A stretch of DNA of 64,000 bases from positions 1 to 64,000 of the forward strand of contig JAUWAU010000007.1 of assembly GCA_030601885.1 (NCBI GenBank). Direction: 5' to 3'. Shown piece after piece: positions 1 through 8,299 of this stretch (positions within the stretch are counted from its first letter, which is position 1; every line of letters starts with the position of its first letter). This DNA comes from Armatimonadota bacterium (GTDB lineage: Bacteria; Armatimonadota; Zipacnadia; JAUWAU01). The translations under genes were made by a program, and so were the position numbers. Under the pieces are notes generated by a model. It was not told the origin of the DNA. It made no database searches and saw only the letters and a program-made list of their open reading frames with translations.

Positions 1-1949
1 TTGCCCAGAACTCCGGGCGCATCCACCGTGAGCGTCTCGCGCTCATCGGTGCTGTACGCATCGTCCACTGCCACCGGCGCGTCGTTCACCGGGTTGACGG
101 TAATGGTCACCGTGACCTCGTTGGAGTCCAAGGCTCCGTCGTTGGCCTTGTACGTGAAGCTATCGGCGCCGTTGAAGTCGGGATCGGGTGTGTACTCGAA
201 GGAACCGTCGGCGTTGAGGGTCAGCGTGCCGTTCGCGGGGCCAGCTATGAGCGCCGCGGTCAGCGGATCGCCCTCTGGGTCGCTGTCGTTATCCAGCACG
301 CCAGGAGCCGGCACCGCCAGCGTATTGTCCTCGTCCACGCTGTAGGCGTCATCCTCGGCCACCGGCGGCTGATTGGCTACTTCCTGCCATTCGTAGGCGC
401 CCATGTCCACCGCCGCTCCGACGATGCGCGGATTGCCATCCTTGTCGGTTGGCGGCAGATCTGGGGCCGAGTCGTCGCCCGCGTCAATGCACGGCGAGCC
501 GCTCTGCAGATGGTAGTCCCCGCCGCCGACGAACATCGGATCGGCCGAGATGTTGCCGGTGCCGGGAATGAACCCGCCGTCAACGTCTGAGTAACTGACC
601 ACCGGCGGCGCCCCGTCTAGCTCGTACGCGCCGTTGTCCCACAGAACGCAGTTGGTGATCACCGGGTCGCCCGGGTAGAGCGGGTCCTGGTAGAATGCTC
701 CTCCCGTGTTCGAAGCGATCGTGTCATTGGTCAGCGTCGGGGAGCACTCGTTATACATATACAATCCCCCGCCATCTGGGGCAGAGTTGCCCGTGATCGT
801 GTTGTTCGTCAGTGTGGGAGACGAGAGCAAGGAGAGGTAACAACCGCCGCCCAACAGGTTGGCCGTGTTGTTGGCGATGGTGTTGCGCGTCACCGTTCCG
901 CCCGCCCGGTTCCAGAGGTACAGCCCGGCGCCCCGGTTGGATGTGTTCTCCGTGATGACGTTCTCTGTTATCGACCGGAACGCCCCTCGCATATACACCC
1001 CGCCGCCGCTGGCATAGCCGGAGTTGCGCGAGATGATGTTGTTCGTCAGCTCGAGATCGCACGATACGTACAGCCCTCCGCCGGAGAGGTGCGCCGAGTT
1101 GTCGGTGATACGGTTGCCCGTCACCGTAGCGGTCCCTCCCAAAACATTCAGCCCACCGCCCTCGTAGCCTGAGTTGTGCGCGATCTCATTGTCCGTCAGC
1201 GTCGTGGAGGAGCCGACGCTATATATCCCGCCGCCCTCCCAGGCCGAGTTGTATCTGACGGTGTTGCCCGTGAGCGTGACGGAGGCGGAGTGGATGTGGA
1301 TCCCGCCGCCAGCACCGGCCGAGTTGCCTGTGATGGTGTTGCCCGTCAATGTAGGGTAGCACTTCCACCACATGCAGAGGCCTCCCCCCCAGTCGTCCGC
1401 AGTATTCGCCGTGACGCTGTTGTTCGTGAGCGTCGGCGACGACATGTAGAGGTACACGCCGCCACCACTCGCCGGGTACAGCCCGGCCGCTGCGTTGGCG
1501 CTCACAACGTTGTTTGTGAGCGTGGGGGAGGAGTTGTCCAGATATAGGCCGCCTCCGTCGATGGCCGAGCCCCCCGTGAACGTGAAGCCCTCTACCCTCG
1601 CGGTATCAGGCACATCCGTCATCGTCAGACAGCGGCCGACACCACCCCCATCGACGATCGTCACATCCGCCCCGGCGCCGATCAGCGCGATCGACTTGGC
1701 AGTCCATGTCAAGTGCTCGTAGTACGTCCCCGCCGCCACCTGCACCGTGTCGCTGTCCACGGCGGCATCGATGGCAGACTGGATCGTCGGGTAGTCTGCT
1801 GAGGGCACCTGCAGCGTATCCGCGACGACGGCAGAGGCGCCCGCAACCAGCATCACCACCACGCAGCCGATCCCATACAGTCTGAGACCGAGAATCCTGG
1901 GAAAACCTGTGGAGCCAAACATCGCATACACTTCCGGACCTCGCATCAT
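1..1949 (-). CDS. Secreted beta-helix protein with cadherin-like/VCBS tandem domains (3' end beyond window)
   Basis: Reading leftward from ATG at 1949 the frame stays open to the window edge (about 649 codons seen, no stop). AGGAAGGAGAG lies 5-15 nt before the start. Residues 20-42 form a signal peptide. Residues about 45-440 are a right-handed beta-helix built from repeats of the type SPTLTNNxxxxNxAxxGGG, beginning with a [11 protein letters not shown] motif typical of such proteins. An SPCIDAGD stretch and VDMGAYEW close the helix. Two or more bacterial cadherin-like (VCBS/Ig) units follow, recognisable by [47 protein letters not shown] and [15 protein letters not shown] motifs. Predicted to be an exported surface or adhesive protein. 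The family assignment is clear; the ligand is unknown. The C-terminal anchor or sorting signal is outside the window. Confidence 0.85.
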   Translation of the reverse strand, partial: MMRGPEVYAMFGSTGFPRILGLRLYGIGCVVVMLVAGASAVVADTLQVPSADYPTIQSAIDAAVDSDTVQVAAGTYYEHLTWTAKSIALIGAGADVTIVDGGGVGRCLTMTDVPDTARVEGFTFTGGSAIDGGGLYLDNSSPTLTNNVVSANAAAGLYPASGGGVYLYMSSPTLTNNSVTANTADDWGGGLCMWWKCYPTLTGNTITGNSAGAGGGIHIHSASVTLTGNTVRYNSAWEGGGIYSVGSSTTLTDNEIAHNSGYEGGGLNVLGGTATVTGNRITDNSAHLSGGGLYVSCDLELTNNIISRNSGYASGGGVYMRGAFRSITENVITENTSNRGAGLYLWNRAGGTVTRNTIANNTANLLGGGCYLSLLSSPTLTNNTITGNSAPDGGGLYMYNECSPTLTNDTIASNTGGAFYQDPLYPGDPVITNCVLWDNGAYELDGAPPVVSYSDVDGGFIPGTGNISADPMFVGGGDYHLQSGSPCIDAGDDSAPDLPPTDKDGNPRIVGAAVDMGAYEWQEVANQPPVAEDDAYSVDEDNTLAVPAPGVLDNDSDPEGDPLTAALIAGPANGTLTLNADGSFEYTPDPDFNGADSFTYKANDGALDSNEVTVTITVNPVNDAPVAVDDAYSTDERETLTVDAPGVLG

Positions 1950-2413
1950 CTCACTCTCCTTCCTCAGATTGGCCGCCGGCAGGGCTGCGTCGCTACGTCC
2001 GTACCGCACCGCCTCACGCAGCCGCCGGCTTCCCAGTTATCGGGGCCGAAGTGCATAATTCCCGTAAGAATACACGCATTGGAGGTGTGATTCTGAGCGC
2101 TTCCCTCCATAGAGTGTTTGACAGGAATGCACTTATGAGTTTCTTCTCGCACGCGCGCCCAACTCCTTCACTTCGGATGTAAATTTTTCACTAACGAGCA
2201 GGGAGACAATACGAGGCCCTCCCCCCCGGCGTCCGGGACGAGCTGGAAGCTCGGCGAAGCAGGCGCGGGGAGGTGGCAGTTCTTGTGGGCCGGGGAGGAG
2301 CAGGTCGAGAGGCAAGGAATGTGCTGCTGACAGCACAGCGGCGCGTGTCCGCTGTGTGTATCGGAACGACAGCAAATCGCCCGTGGCGACTGCATTCGCG
2401 AAGGTGACTACCC
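1950..2413. other. Divergent intergenic region with leader hairpin
   Basis: This 464-bp gap separates the divergent beta-helix gene (leftward) and the nucleotidyltransferase gene (rightward). It is AT-richer than its surroundings around 2050-2200, as expected for promoters. A stem-loop with arms 1975-1990 and 2016-2029 (GCCGGC..GGCTGCGT paired, two-base bulge) would lie in the 5' leader of the leftward transcript just upstream of its ribosome binding site. It does not match a riboswitch class I recognise. No protein-coding frame in the gap looks real. Confidence 0.4.
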
Positions 2414-3175
2414 ATGAAAGGCGTCGTCTTGGCCGGAGGTCTTGGCACACGGCTGTGGCCGCTGACGAAGGTCATCAATAAGCATCTGCTGCCCGTCGGC
2501 CCGTATCCGATGATCTACTACCCCATCGGCATGCTGGTGGACGCGGGCATTGGCGATCTCATGATCGTCACCGGCGGCAACAATGCCGGGATGTTCCTGG
2601 AGCTGCTGGGCAACGGGTGCGAGTTCGGCCTCGAGCACATCAACTACACGCACCAGGCAACCCCCGCCGGCATCGCCGACGCGCTGAAGCTGGTCGAGCA
2701 TTTCGTGAACAGAGAGCGATTCGTCGTCATCCTCGGAGACAACGTCATCGGCGGGAGCATCCGCGAGCACGTCGAGGGCTTTGCGCGGCAGGAGCGGGGG
2801 GCGAAGGTCCTCCTGGCGAAGGTGGACGACCCGAGCGACACCGGCGTGGCGGTGCTGGACGACGCGGGGCGCGTCACAAAGATCGTCGAGAAGCCAAAGG
2901 AGCGCATCTCCGACCATGCCGTCATCGGGGTCTACATGTACGACGAGCTGGTGTGGGACATTCTGCCGGAGCTGCGGCCGTCCGGCCGAGGGGAACTGGA
3001 GATCACCGACGTCAACAACGCCTACCTGGAGCGCGGCCTGCTCACCGCCGACGTCCTTGCATGCGACTGGGGCGACGCGGGCCGATCACCCGACTACCTC
3101 TTTGAGGCGAGCATCATCGCCCGGCGCAACAAGCTCCTGAGCCACTTCGAGCTGCTTCGCCGAGGCGCCGGATAG
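2414..3175 (+). CDS. rfbA: Glucose-1-phosphate thymidylyltransferase-like nucleotidyltransferase
   Basis: 253-aa nucleotidyltransferase of the RmlA/RfbA type, which joins dTTP (or a related NTP) and a sugar 1-phosphate to give an NDP-sugar. The N-terminal signature GGLGTRLWPLT followed by NKHLLPVG, the LGDNVIGG metal/nucleotide segment (about residue 100), VEKPKE and the GELEITDVNN motif are all in place. It is shorter than classical RmlA (about 290 aa) because it ends soon after the core fold, like the short form seen in many environmental bacteria. The usual DKPM after LLPV is PYPM, so substrate preference is uncertain. No rfbB, rfbC or rfbD lies nearby. Role: probably cell-surface polysaccharide precursor synthesis in the cytoplasm. 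Confidence 0.8.
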   Translation: MKGVVLAGGLGTRLWPLTKVINKHLLPVGPYPMIYYPIGMLVDAGIGDLMIVTGGNNAGMFLELLGNGCEFGLEHINYTHQATPAGIADALKLVEHFVNRERFVVILGDNVIGGSIREHVEGFARQERGAKVLLAKVDDPSDTGVAVLDDAGRVTKIVEKPKERISDHAVIGVYMYDELVWDILPELRPSGRGELEITDVNNAYLERGLLTADVLACDWGDAGRSPDYLFEASIIARRNKLLSHFELLRRGAG

Positions 3176-3293
3176 CCGGCTGTCGAACGTTGATGGGCAA
3201 TAGCGAATCGGGTATGGTTGGTCCAGCGCCATCACTGGTGTCGCCCACACGCCCGCGGTGCCATCAACCATTAACCATCGCCTTTGGCCCTGA

Positions 3294-4055
3294 TTAGAAA
3301 AGGTCCCTGTCCTTGTCCCAGTCGGGGCTGGAGCGCGACAGCGTGAGGCATACCACCCTCGCGGTGCCAGCGCGCTTGAGCACTCTGGCGCATTCGCTGA
3401 GGGTGTTCCCGGTGGTGAACACGTCGTCGATCAGCAGCACGGCCCGGCCCGCGACGGCCTCCGGGAGAGCGACCGCGAAGGCGCCGCGCACGTTATCGCG
3501 GCGCTGCGCGGGCGTCAGGTCGATTTGGGGCTGGGTGTGTCTGCCGCGCAGGAGCACATCGGGGCGGAGCGGGCGTCCCATGTCGTCGGCCACTCGCTCT
3601 GCGAGCAGCAGAGACTGATTGAACCCCCGCACTCGCTCGCGCGCCTCGTGCAGCGGCACGGGAACCACCACGTCGTGCCCCGCTGGATCCATCCGTTCAC
3701 GGCTGGTTGGCTGATTGATGAAGTCGGTCAGCATCTGACCCAGCGGCTGCTGCAATCGCCTGCGGCCGTAGAACTTGAAGGCAATGATGGCCTTGCGCAG
3801 CGCCCCGGTGTGGGTGGCCGTGGCCCGGGCGATGTCGAAGTGGAACGCGTCCCGCCGGCATTCCCCACATAGGGAGCCGGCGGCGCTCTTGGGATCGAAT
3901 GCTCGGCCGCAGCGGCGGCAGAAGGGGGGCTGGATCGGGGACACGGACGCCCGACATGTATCGCAGAACAACTCAGCCGAGAACTGGCCGCAGACCTGAC
4001 ACTTGGGCGGGAACACAAGATCCAGCGCGGCACTGCCAAGCTCTCGCAGGTTCAT
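3294..4055 (-). CDS. comF: ComF family phosphoribosyltransferase-like protein
   Basis: 253 aa from ATG 4055; the frame is open further upstream, but that extension overlaps the preceding gene and is low-complexity. The N-terminus has the ComF zinc-ribbon with four Cys pairs (CQVCG, CDTC, CRRCG, CGEC, residues 19-65). The C-terminal half is a type I phosphoribosyltransferase fold ending in the PRPP loop VLLIDDVFTTGNTLSECA. ComF proteins are needed for DNA uptake in competent bacteria and act as cytoplasmic partners of the uptake helicase; in many genomes the exact reaction is unknown. It lies 28 nt downstream of the 210-aa hypothetical gene on the same strand, probably cotranscribed. Type IV pilus genes start 4 kb away, which fits natural transformation but does not prove it. 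Confidence 0.85.
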   Translation of the reverse strand: MNLRELGSAALDLVFPPKCQVCGQFSAELFCDTCRASVSPIQPPFCRRCGRAFDPKSAAGSLCGECRRDAFHFDIARATATHTGALRKAIIAFKFYGRRRLQQPLGQMLTDFINQPTSRERMDPAGHDVVVPVPLHEARERVRGFNQSLLLAERVADDMGRPLRPDVLLRGRHTQPQIDLTPAQRRDNVRGAFAVALPEAVAGRAVLLIDDVFTTGNTLSECARVLKRAGTARVVCLTLSRSSPDWDKDRDLF

Positions 4056-4083
4056 AGCGCGTCGGGCGTTTCGGGTCGCGCTG

Positions 4084-4716
4084 TCAGCTTTCGCTCGGGT
4101 GAGGCTGGGGCGCGGGCAAGTGCGCGGGCGCGGCGTGTGACTCGGCAGTGGGCGTCCTGATGCCGATCTCCTCGCGCAGCTCGGCACCATTATCTGCGAA
4201 GAAGTGCTCATTCTCCAGCCGAACTGCCCGAAGATACGCTTCGTCGTAGTTGGTGATGTCCTCGATTCTGTACATGCGACGGTGGTACCGCACGTAGGCC
4301 AGTGGGCCCGCCATCGGTGTATCGCCGAATTCCGACTCGGCTGCCACCAGGATGATCTTGCGCGCCTCGACCTGCGCCGGCGCCGTGAAGGGGCAGGTCA
4401 GCCACTCGAAGCCATAGTTGAGCCGCAGTTGCTTCACAATGGCGCGCAGTCTCTCGTGTAAGTGGGGGTTCTCGATGAGACGATCCGCCAGCAGCAGCCG
4501 CATCCACCGCTGCTGCTCCCGGGTGAATCTGTGGCGCACCCGCAGCCCTTGATGGAGCACGTAGCGCTTGTGGGCCGCCTCTATGGCCTTGCGGGTGCGC
4601 GCGGTGGCACCGGACGCCAGCAGCTTCTGGCGCGCCCGCTCCTCCATCTGCTGAATCGCTTCCTCCATGTGCTCAGTGACGCGCTGGATGCGCATCGCTT
4701 TGTGGGTTAAGTCCAT
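4084..4716 (-). CDS. Hypothetical protein, 210 aa, upstream of comF
   Basis: I do not recognise a family. The protein starts with a charged helical segment rich in Met, Gln, Glu and Arg (residues 1-60, possibly coiled coil), has a central Arg-rich helical part (residues 60-105) and then a mixed alpha/beta stretch with TCPFTAPAQVEA and YVRYHRRMYRIEDI. The last 25 residues are Pro/Ala/His-rich and probably disordered. There is no signal peptide or membrane segment. It sits 28 nt upstream of comF on the same strand, so the two are likely one transcript. Codon use resembles its neighbours, which supports a real gene. Confidence 0.6.
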   Translation of the reverse strand: MDLTHKAMRIQRVTEHMEEAIQQMEERARQKLLASGATARTRKAIEAAHKRYVLHQGLRVRHRFTREQQRWMRLLLADRLIENPHLHERLRAIVKQLRLNYGFEWLTCPFTAPAQVEARKIILVAAESEFGDTPMAGPLAYVRYHRRMYRIEDITNYDEAYLRAVRLENEHFFADNGAELREEIGIRTPTAESHAAPAHLPAPQPHPSES

Positions 4717-5085
4717 GTTCCACGCTTCTTCCTGCGGACCGCCAGGTTTGCCCGGACCCGGTGATCCGCCCGGGGCGCAGGAGAGACACCCTCCTGCGAT
4801 ACGACAGTGTCGGTCGCTATGCTTGCCTTGGGAGGCGACCCGTGCGCCGCAGGCGACGCACGAGAGTCAATAGTCTTCGTCGCCCGCCAGCCCGGTCCTC
4901 CCCTGCTGGTTGCTGGCCCTACTGTGCCGTTGCTCAGACTCAGCACGCGTTGCCCCATGTAACTACGAACGAACCGCACTCGCGTTACGCCTCCCGAGTG
5001 CGGGGACACGCGGCCATGGGCCGACAGGAGGGGGACAACACGCGGACAGCGCAACACTGGTAGCTGTCCTATATCACTGCCTCGG
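4717..5085. other. Intergenic, no gene seen
   Basis: This 369-bp stretch lies between two leftward genes. Short frames exist on both strands but have no ribosome binding site, no recognisable motif and atypical composition. It presumably holds the promoter of the 210-aa/comF unit and the end of the CAP-domain gene upstream. No convincing terminator hairpin with a T-run was seen. Confidence 0.4.
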
Positions 5086-5724
5086 TTACTTGTCCGGGCT
5101 CACGTTCACTGTGGCCGCGGACACACAGACGAACAGCTCGGTAATCCAATAGTGCCCACTGTCGTTGACCGAGATGCCGATCCCGACCTGCTGGAACTCC
5201 GGGCGAATGATGTTCTCTCTATGGTGCGCGCTGCCCATCAGGCCCTGGTGGGTCTTCTCGATCTTGCCTGCCGTCAGGCACCACTGGGGCCCGGCGCGCC
5301 GGGCGACGTTCTCGCCGATGATGTACGGCTCGTAGCCGAACGTCCTCTTGAACCGCTTTCGCGGGGTGCTCCGCGCAGGTACGGGCGAGATGTGGCCCAT
5401 GTAGCCTTTGTCCCGCATCTCTTCACTGTGGCGCCGGGCCACACGGCTGAGTCTCGGGCTCAGCTTTAGTGGAAGCACTCCGTGCTCCTTGCGCTCCTTG
5501 TTGATCAGAGCGAATAGCTGAAGCTCGAATGGCGACACCTCCGAGGCTGCGGCGCCCCGAGCGTTGGCGTGGCGTTTCTTCCCGTCCGCACCGTGCTTGG
5601 CGAGCGCGTCGGCGCGTGGCCACCCACTCAAAAGCACGACGCTTGCCAGAGCACAAGCGGCGACGGCGGGAAGCTGCGTGCTGAACCGGCCTATAAGCCC
5701 GGCGCGGGCCTTCTTGATTCCCAT
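5086..5724 (-). CDS. Secreted CAP-domain (SCP/YkwD-like) protein
   Basis: 212 aa from ATG 5724. Residues about 12-42 form a hydrophobic export signal after a basic start, followed by a Lys/Ala-rich linker and, from residue 65, a bacterial CAP domain. Family hallmarks are visible: FALINKERKEHGVLPLKLSP, the RRHSEEMRDKGYMGHISP helix, GENVA with the conserved Glu, and the SAHHRENI segment with the conserved His. Bacterial CAP proteins of the YkwD type are extracellular and of mostly unknown function. It is monocistronic as far as can be seen and reads toward the comF unit. Family assignment is secure; role is not. Confidence 0.85.
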   Translation of the reverse strand: MGIKKARAGLIGRFSTQLPAVAACALASVVLLSGWPRADALAKHGADGKKRHANARGAAASEVSPFELQLFALINKERKEHGVLPLKLSPRLSRVARRHSEEMRDKGYMGHISPVPARSTPRKRFKRTFGYEPYIIGENVARRAGPQWCLTAGKIEKTHQGLMGSAHHRENIIRPEFQQVGIGISVNDSGHYWITELFVCVSAATVNVSPDK

Positions 5725-6114
5725 CGGCTGTCACGCGGCCACCTTGAACTCGCTTTGCGTGCATCCTATCTGCTGGGTGGCCCGTCCAACCGTTTCTTAC
5801 CGTGTGATTGCATGTATTTGAGCCTGTCTATGGCCTCGCCCATCGGACCAAGCTCTGCCTGGGCAACGCTGCATGGACCATGTTCACGCCATCCCCGCGC
5901 ATTCCCGGGCAGGACGTGCGCTGCACGGAGCCGAATGTAGCGTGAGGCGGATGTGTGATCCTCGTCACGCGCAATGGTCCGGGGGACGAACTTGGTACAA
6001 TGGGGCATGGGCCGCAGATATGGCGGCCCTGCGGCGGAGAAGTGATGGTGGCGCCCGCTTGCTATCGCTCGGCCTACGTGGCAGCTTTATGACGCGGGCG
6101 AAAGAGGAGTGTCC
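5725..6114. other. Divergent intergenic region, no gene seen
   Basis: This 390-bp gap lies between the divergent CAP-protein gene and the isomerase-like gene. Open frames here are short and lack recognisable motifs. It should contain both promoters, but no -35/-10 pair stands out. A good ribosome binding site (AAAGAGGAG, 6101-6109) ends the region and decides the start of the next gene. Confidence 0.4.
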
Positions 6115-6903
6115 ATGCAGATCGGTATGATGAACGACCCCAGAAAGCCGCCGCACGAGGAGATCGCCTGGGCCGCGACCCATGGATTCGACTTCATCGA
6201 CTTCACGGTTGAGCCGCCCGCGGCATCGGCCAAACACGTGCAGGCCGCACTGGACCGGGTCAGGGGCGCGCTGGAGGAACACGGCCTCGGCGTGATCGGC
6301 CACACTGCCTACTATCTCCCGCTTGCGTCTCCGCTGGAGGGACTTCGGGAAGCGGCGCTCACGGAGTTCGTGGCTGCCTTCGACGTGTGCAAAGCGCTGG
6401 GGGCCTCGAAAGTGAACATTCACCCGCAGGCCGGGATGCCGTCGGTGTTCAGCGAGGAGCAAGGCCTGGAGGCGAACATCGAAGCTCTCAAGGCGCTCGC
6501 CGCTGCGGCCGCGGAACGAGGTCTGATGCCTATGGTGGAGAACGGCCCGTGCGGGTCGCTGAGCCGCGTGCATGAGTTCGAGGTACTGTTCGCCGAGGTG
6601 GACAATGTGGGCCTGCACCTCGACGTCGGACACGCCAATCTTGTGGCTGCGACGAACCAAACCAGGGGGTTCCTGTCCGCCTTTGGCGATAGGCTTCTGC
6701 ACGTGCACTTCTCCGACAATATGGGGCCCGTGGTCCGCGACGACTTGCACTTGCCTCTCGGCACCGGCACGGTGGCGTGGCCGGAGAGCATAGAGATACT
6801 CAAGGACCACGGCTATGACGGAACCATTACCGTCGAGGTCTTCAGCCCGGATCGGCGCTACCTGCTTCTGAGCTGTGACAAGCTGAGGGAGTGGTGGGGA
6901 TAG
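6115..6903 (+). CDS. Sugar phosphate isomerase/epimerase family protein (AP endonuclease 2 TIM barrel)
   Basis: 262 aa from ATG 6115, chosen because AAAGAGGAG ends 5 nt upstream; an in-frame GTG at 6109 lies inside that site. The fold is a xylose isomerase-like TIM barrel. Metal-ligand motifs expected for the family are present: VENGPCG (Glu), HLDVGHAN (Asp, His), LLHVHFSDN (His) and the terminal TITVEVFSP (Glu). Members isomerise or epimerise sugars or inositols, or act as endonuclease IV-like enzymes; the lack of the extra endonuclease IV histidine-rich features favours a sugar enzyme. Cytoplasmic. It is followed by a stem-loop and the convergent phoU gene. Confidence 0.75.
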   Translation: MQIGMMNDPRKPPHEEIAWAATHGFDFIDFTVEPPAASAKHVQAALDRVRGALEEHGLGVIGHTAYYLPLASPLEGLREAALTEFVAAFDVCKALGASKVNIHPQAGMPSVFSEEQGLEANIEALKALAAAAAERGLMPMVENGPCGSLSRVHEFEVLFAEVDNVGLHLDVGHANLVAATNQTRGFLSAFGDRLLHVHFSDNMGPVVRDDLHLPLGTGTVAWPESIEILKDHGYDGTITVEVFSPDRRYLLLSCDKLREWWG

Positions 6904-6941
6904 GGCGGCGCCCGGCCTTGGCATCGGCCGGGGGCGCCGTC
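6904..6941 (+). terminator. Stem-loop between convergent genes
   Basis: GGGCGGCGCCC-GGCC pairs with GGCCGGGGGCGCCGTC around a short TTGGCATC loop, starting right after the stop codon at 6903. It is very stable but has only a weak T-run (CCTTC), so it may be a rho-independent terminator of limited strength or an mRNA 3'-end stabiliser between the convergent isomerase-like and phoU genes. Confidence 0.5.
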
Positions 6942-6988
6942 CTTCAGGTCGTTCGCCTGCCGTCCGGTGGAGGTAGATGCCGCGGCGA

Positions 6989-7666
6989 TCACGTGGGTCC
7001 GTGGCTCGCGGCCAACTGCTCCAGTTTCCCCGTCTCGATATACGCCACTCGTTCGGCAACGTTTGTGGCGTGATCGGCGATGCGCTCCAGGTACCGTGCT
7101 ACCAGGAGTAGGTGGGTCGCCTGTCTGCAGATCGTAGGCTCACGGCTCATCCGCTCGATAAGCTCCTCCAGCAGTGAGTCCCATAGCGCGTCGATATTAG
7201 CGTCCTCCTCGCACACCTTATACACGAGCTTCATGTCGCTGCGAACGAAGGCGGTCAGAGCGTCCCGCACCATCCCCTTGGTGAGCTCGGCCATGCGAGT
7301 AATATCCTCGAGCGGCTTGAAGTACTGCACCCCGGCAAGCACCTTCGCCGTACGCGCAATGTCAACGGAGTAGTCGCCTATTCGCTCCAAGTCGGATATG
7401 AGCTTCAGGGCCGTCCCGATGACGCGCAAGTCCTTCGACCCCAGATGCTGCAGAGCAAGCAGCCGCATGCACCTGATCTCGATGTCAATGTCCATATCGT
7501 CAACTATGTCATCTTTGCGGATCACCTCATTGGCCAATGACACATCCTGCTCCGTAAGCGACCGCACTGCCTCGTCCAGCATCGCCTCCGTGAAGCTGGC
7601 CATTCTCAGCAGGTCTTCCTGCAAATCCCGCAGCGCATTGTCAAAACGGGATGATCTCGTCGGCAT
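6989..7666 (-). CDS. phoU: PhoU phosphate-signalling protein
   Basis: 225 aa, the normal PhoU length. Two three-helix PhoU repeats are visible, each with the acidic metal-binding pattern: KDDIVDDMDIDIE and LKLISDLERIGDYSVDIA in the first, DANIDALWDSLLEEL and RYLERIADHATNVAERV in the second. PhoU binds the Pst transporter and the PhoR kinase and keeps the Pho response off when phosphate is adequate; it acts at the inner face of the membrane. No pst or phoB/phoR genes are within the window, so it is a stand-alone copy here. It is transcribed away from pilB across a 630-bp divergent gap. Confidence 0.92.
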   Translation of the reverse strand: MPTRSSRFDNALRDLQEDLLRMASFTEAMLDEAVRSLTEQDVSLANEVIRKDDIVDDMDIDIEIRCMRLLALQHLGSKDLRVIGTALKLISDLERIGDYSVDIARTAKVLAGVQYFKPLEDITRMAELTKGMVRDALTAFVRSDMKLVYKVCEEDANIDALWDSLLEELIERMSREPTICRQATHLLLVARYLERIADHATNVAERVAYIETGKLEQLAASHGPT

Positions 7667-8299
7667 TAGCGTTCTCCCCTCCGCGGTCGCTCCCGACCGT
7701 CCTGGGATTCAGCCCCCTCGGGCGCGGCGCTTACCTTGAGTAGGTTCGGCAAAGGCCCCCATGCCCGCTGGCGGGCCCCGGTGGGCCGGACTCGTCCAGG
7801 CGCCCTCGGCGCTTGGCCCCTGAGTCAAAGCCCTCCCGGCAGATGTTGGGGACGCCGCGCGCCTTGCACGCCACGTCATCAGGGGCATTGGAAGGTGATC
7901 TTCGCCATTCGGTGAGCGGGCTCCTGCCGGCGCGTGTGCCCGGCGCAATGCCGGGCCCTCCCGGTTTCAGTTGCTGCAGCCACCAAGCAGTTGAGCGGCC
8001 CTACACCAGCGACAACCTTTTGTGACAATGAGTTTACATAGCCGTGGAACAAGCCCACTGTGAGACAACGCTGCGGGCCAGGCGGGAAAGCAGGGGGGAG
8101 AGGACCCCAGGCGGGAGCTGGACTGCCTTTGCCGCCTCTTCGCGCTTCCACCGTCACTCCTACCTGTAGCTGTCGTGCTGATGGCCCAGGCAGTCAAGCG
8201 GAATCAGAGGGCGTGTCATCCGGTATGGAAGCAGGAGGCGCTGGGGATGCAGAGCAGGGCTGGACGCCATCTTCGTCGCCGCCCTAACACTTCAACAGG
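7667..8299. other. Long divergent region upstream of phoU and pilB
   Basis: A 633-bp region without a convincing gene. It contains several GC-rich inverted segments (for example GCCCGGCGCAATGCCGGGC near 7938-7956) and a short AT-rich patch (TTTTGTGACAATGAGTTTACATAG near 8018-8041) that could hold the pilB-operon promoter, leaving a leader of about 250 nt. I compared the leader with the c-di-GMP (GEMM) riboswitch pattern and did not find the conserved cores. There is no strong ribosome binding site directly before pilB. Confidence 0.4.

Noticed and set aside
1..345. A plus-strand frame at the left edge with Ser/Val-rich sequence
   Set aside because: It is antisense to the cadherin-like repeats of the partial gene reading leftward; the Ser-rich pattern is the mirror of those repeats.
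2118..2146. TTGACA at 2118 as a promoter for the nucleotidyltransferase gene
   Set aside because: No acceptable -10 box lies at 16 to 18 nt (TTCTTC or similar only), and the start codon is 290 nt away.
7667..8299. A c-di-GMP riboswitch in the leader of pilB
   Set aside because: The GEMM-I conserved cores (GGGACGCAAAGCC and CCGGGTTACC types) are not present, despite the tempting PilB MshEN context.
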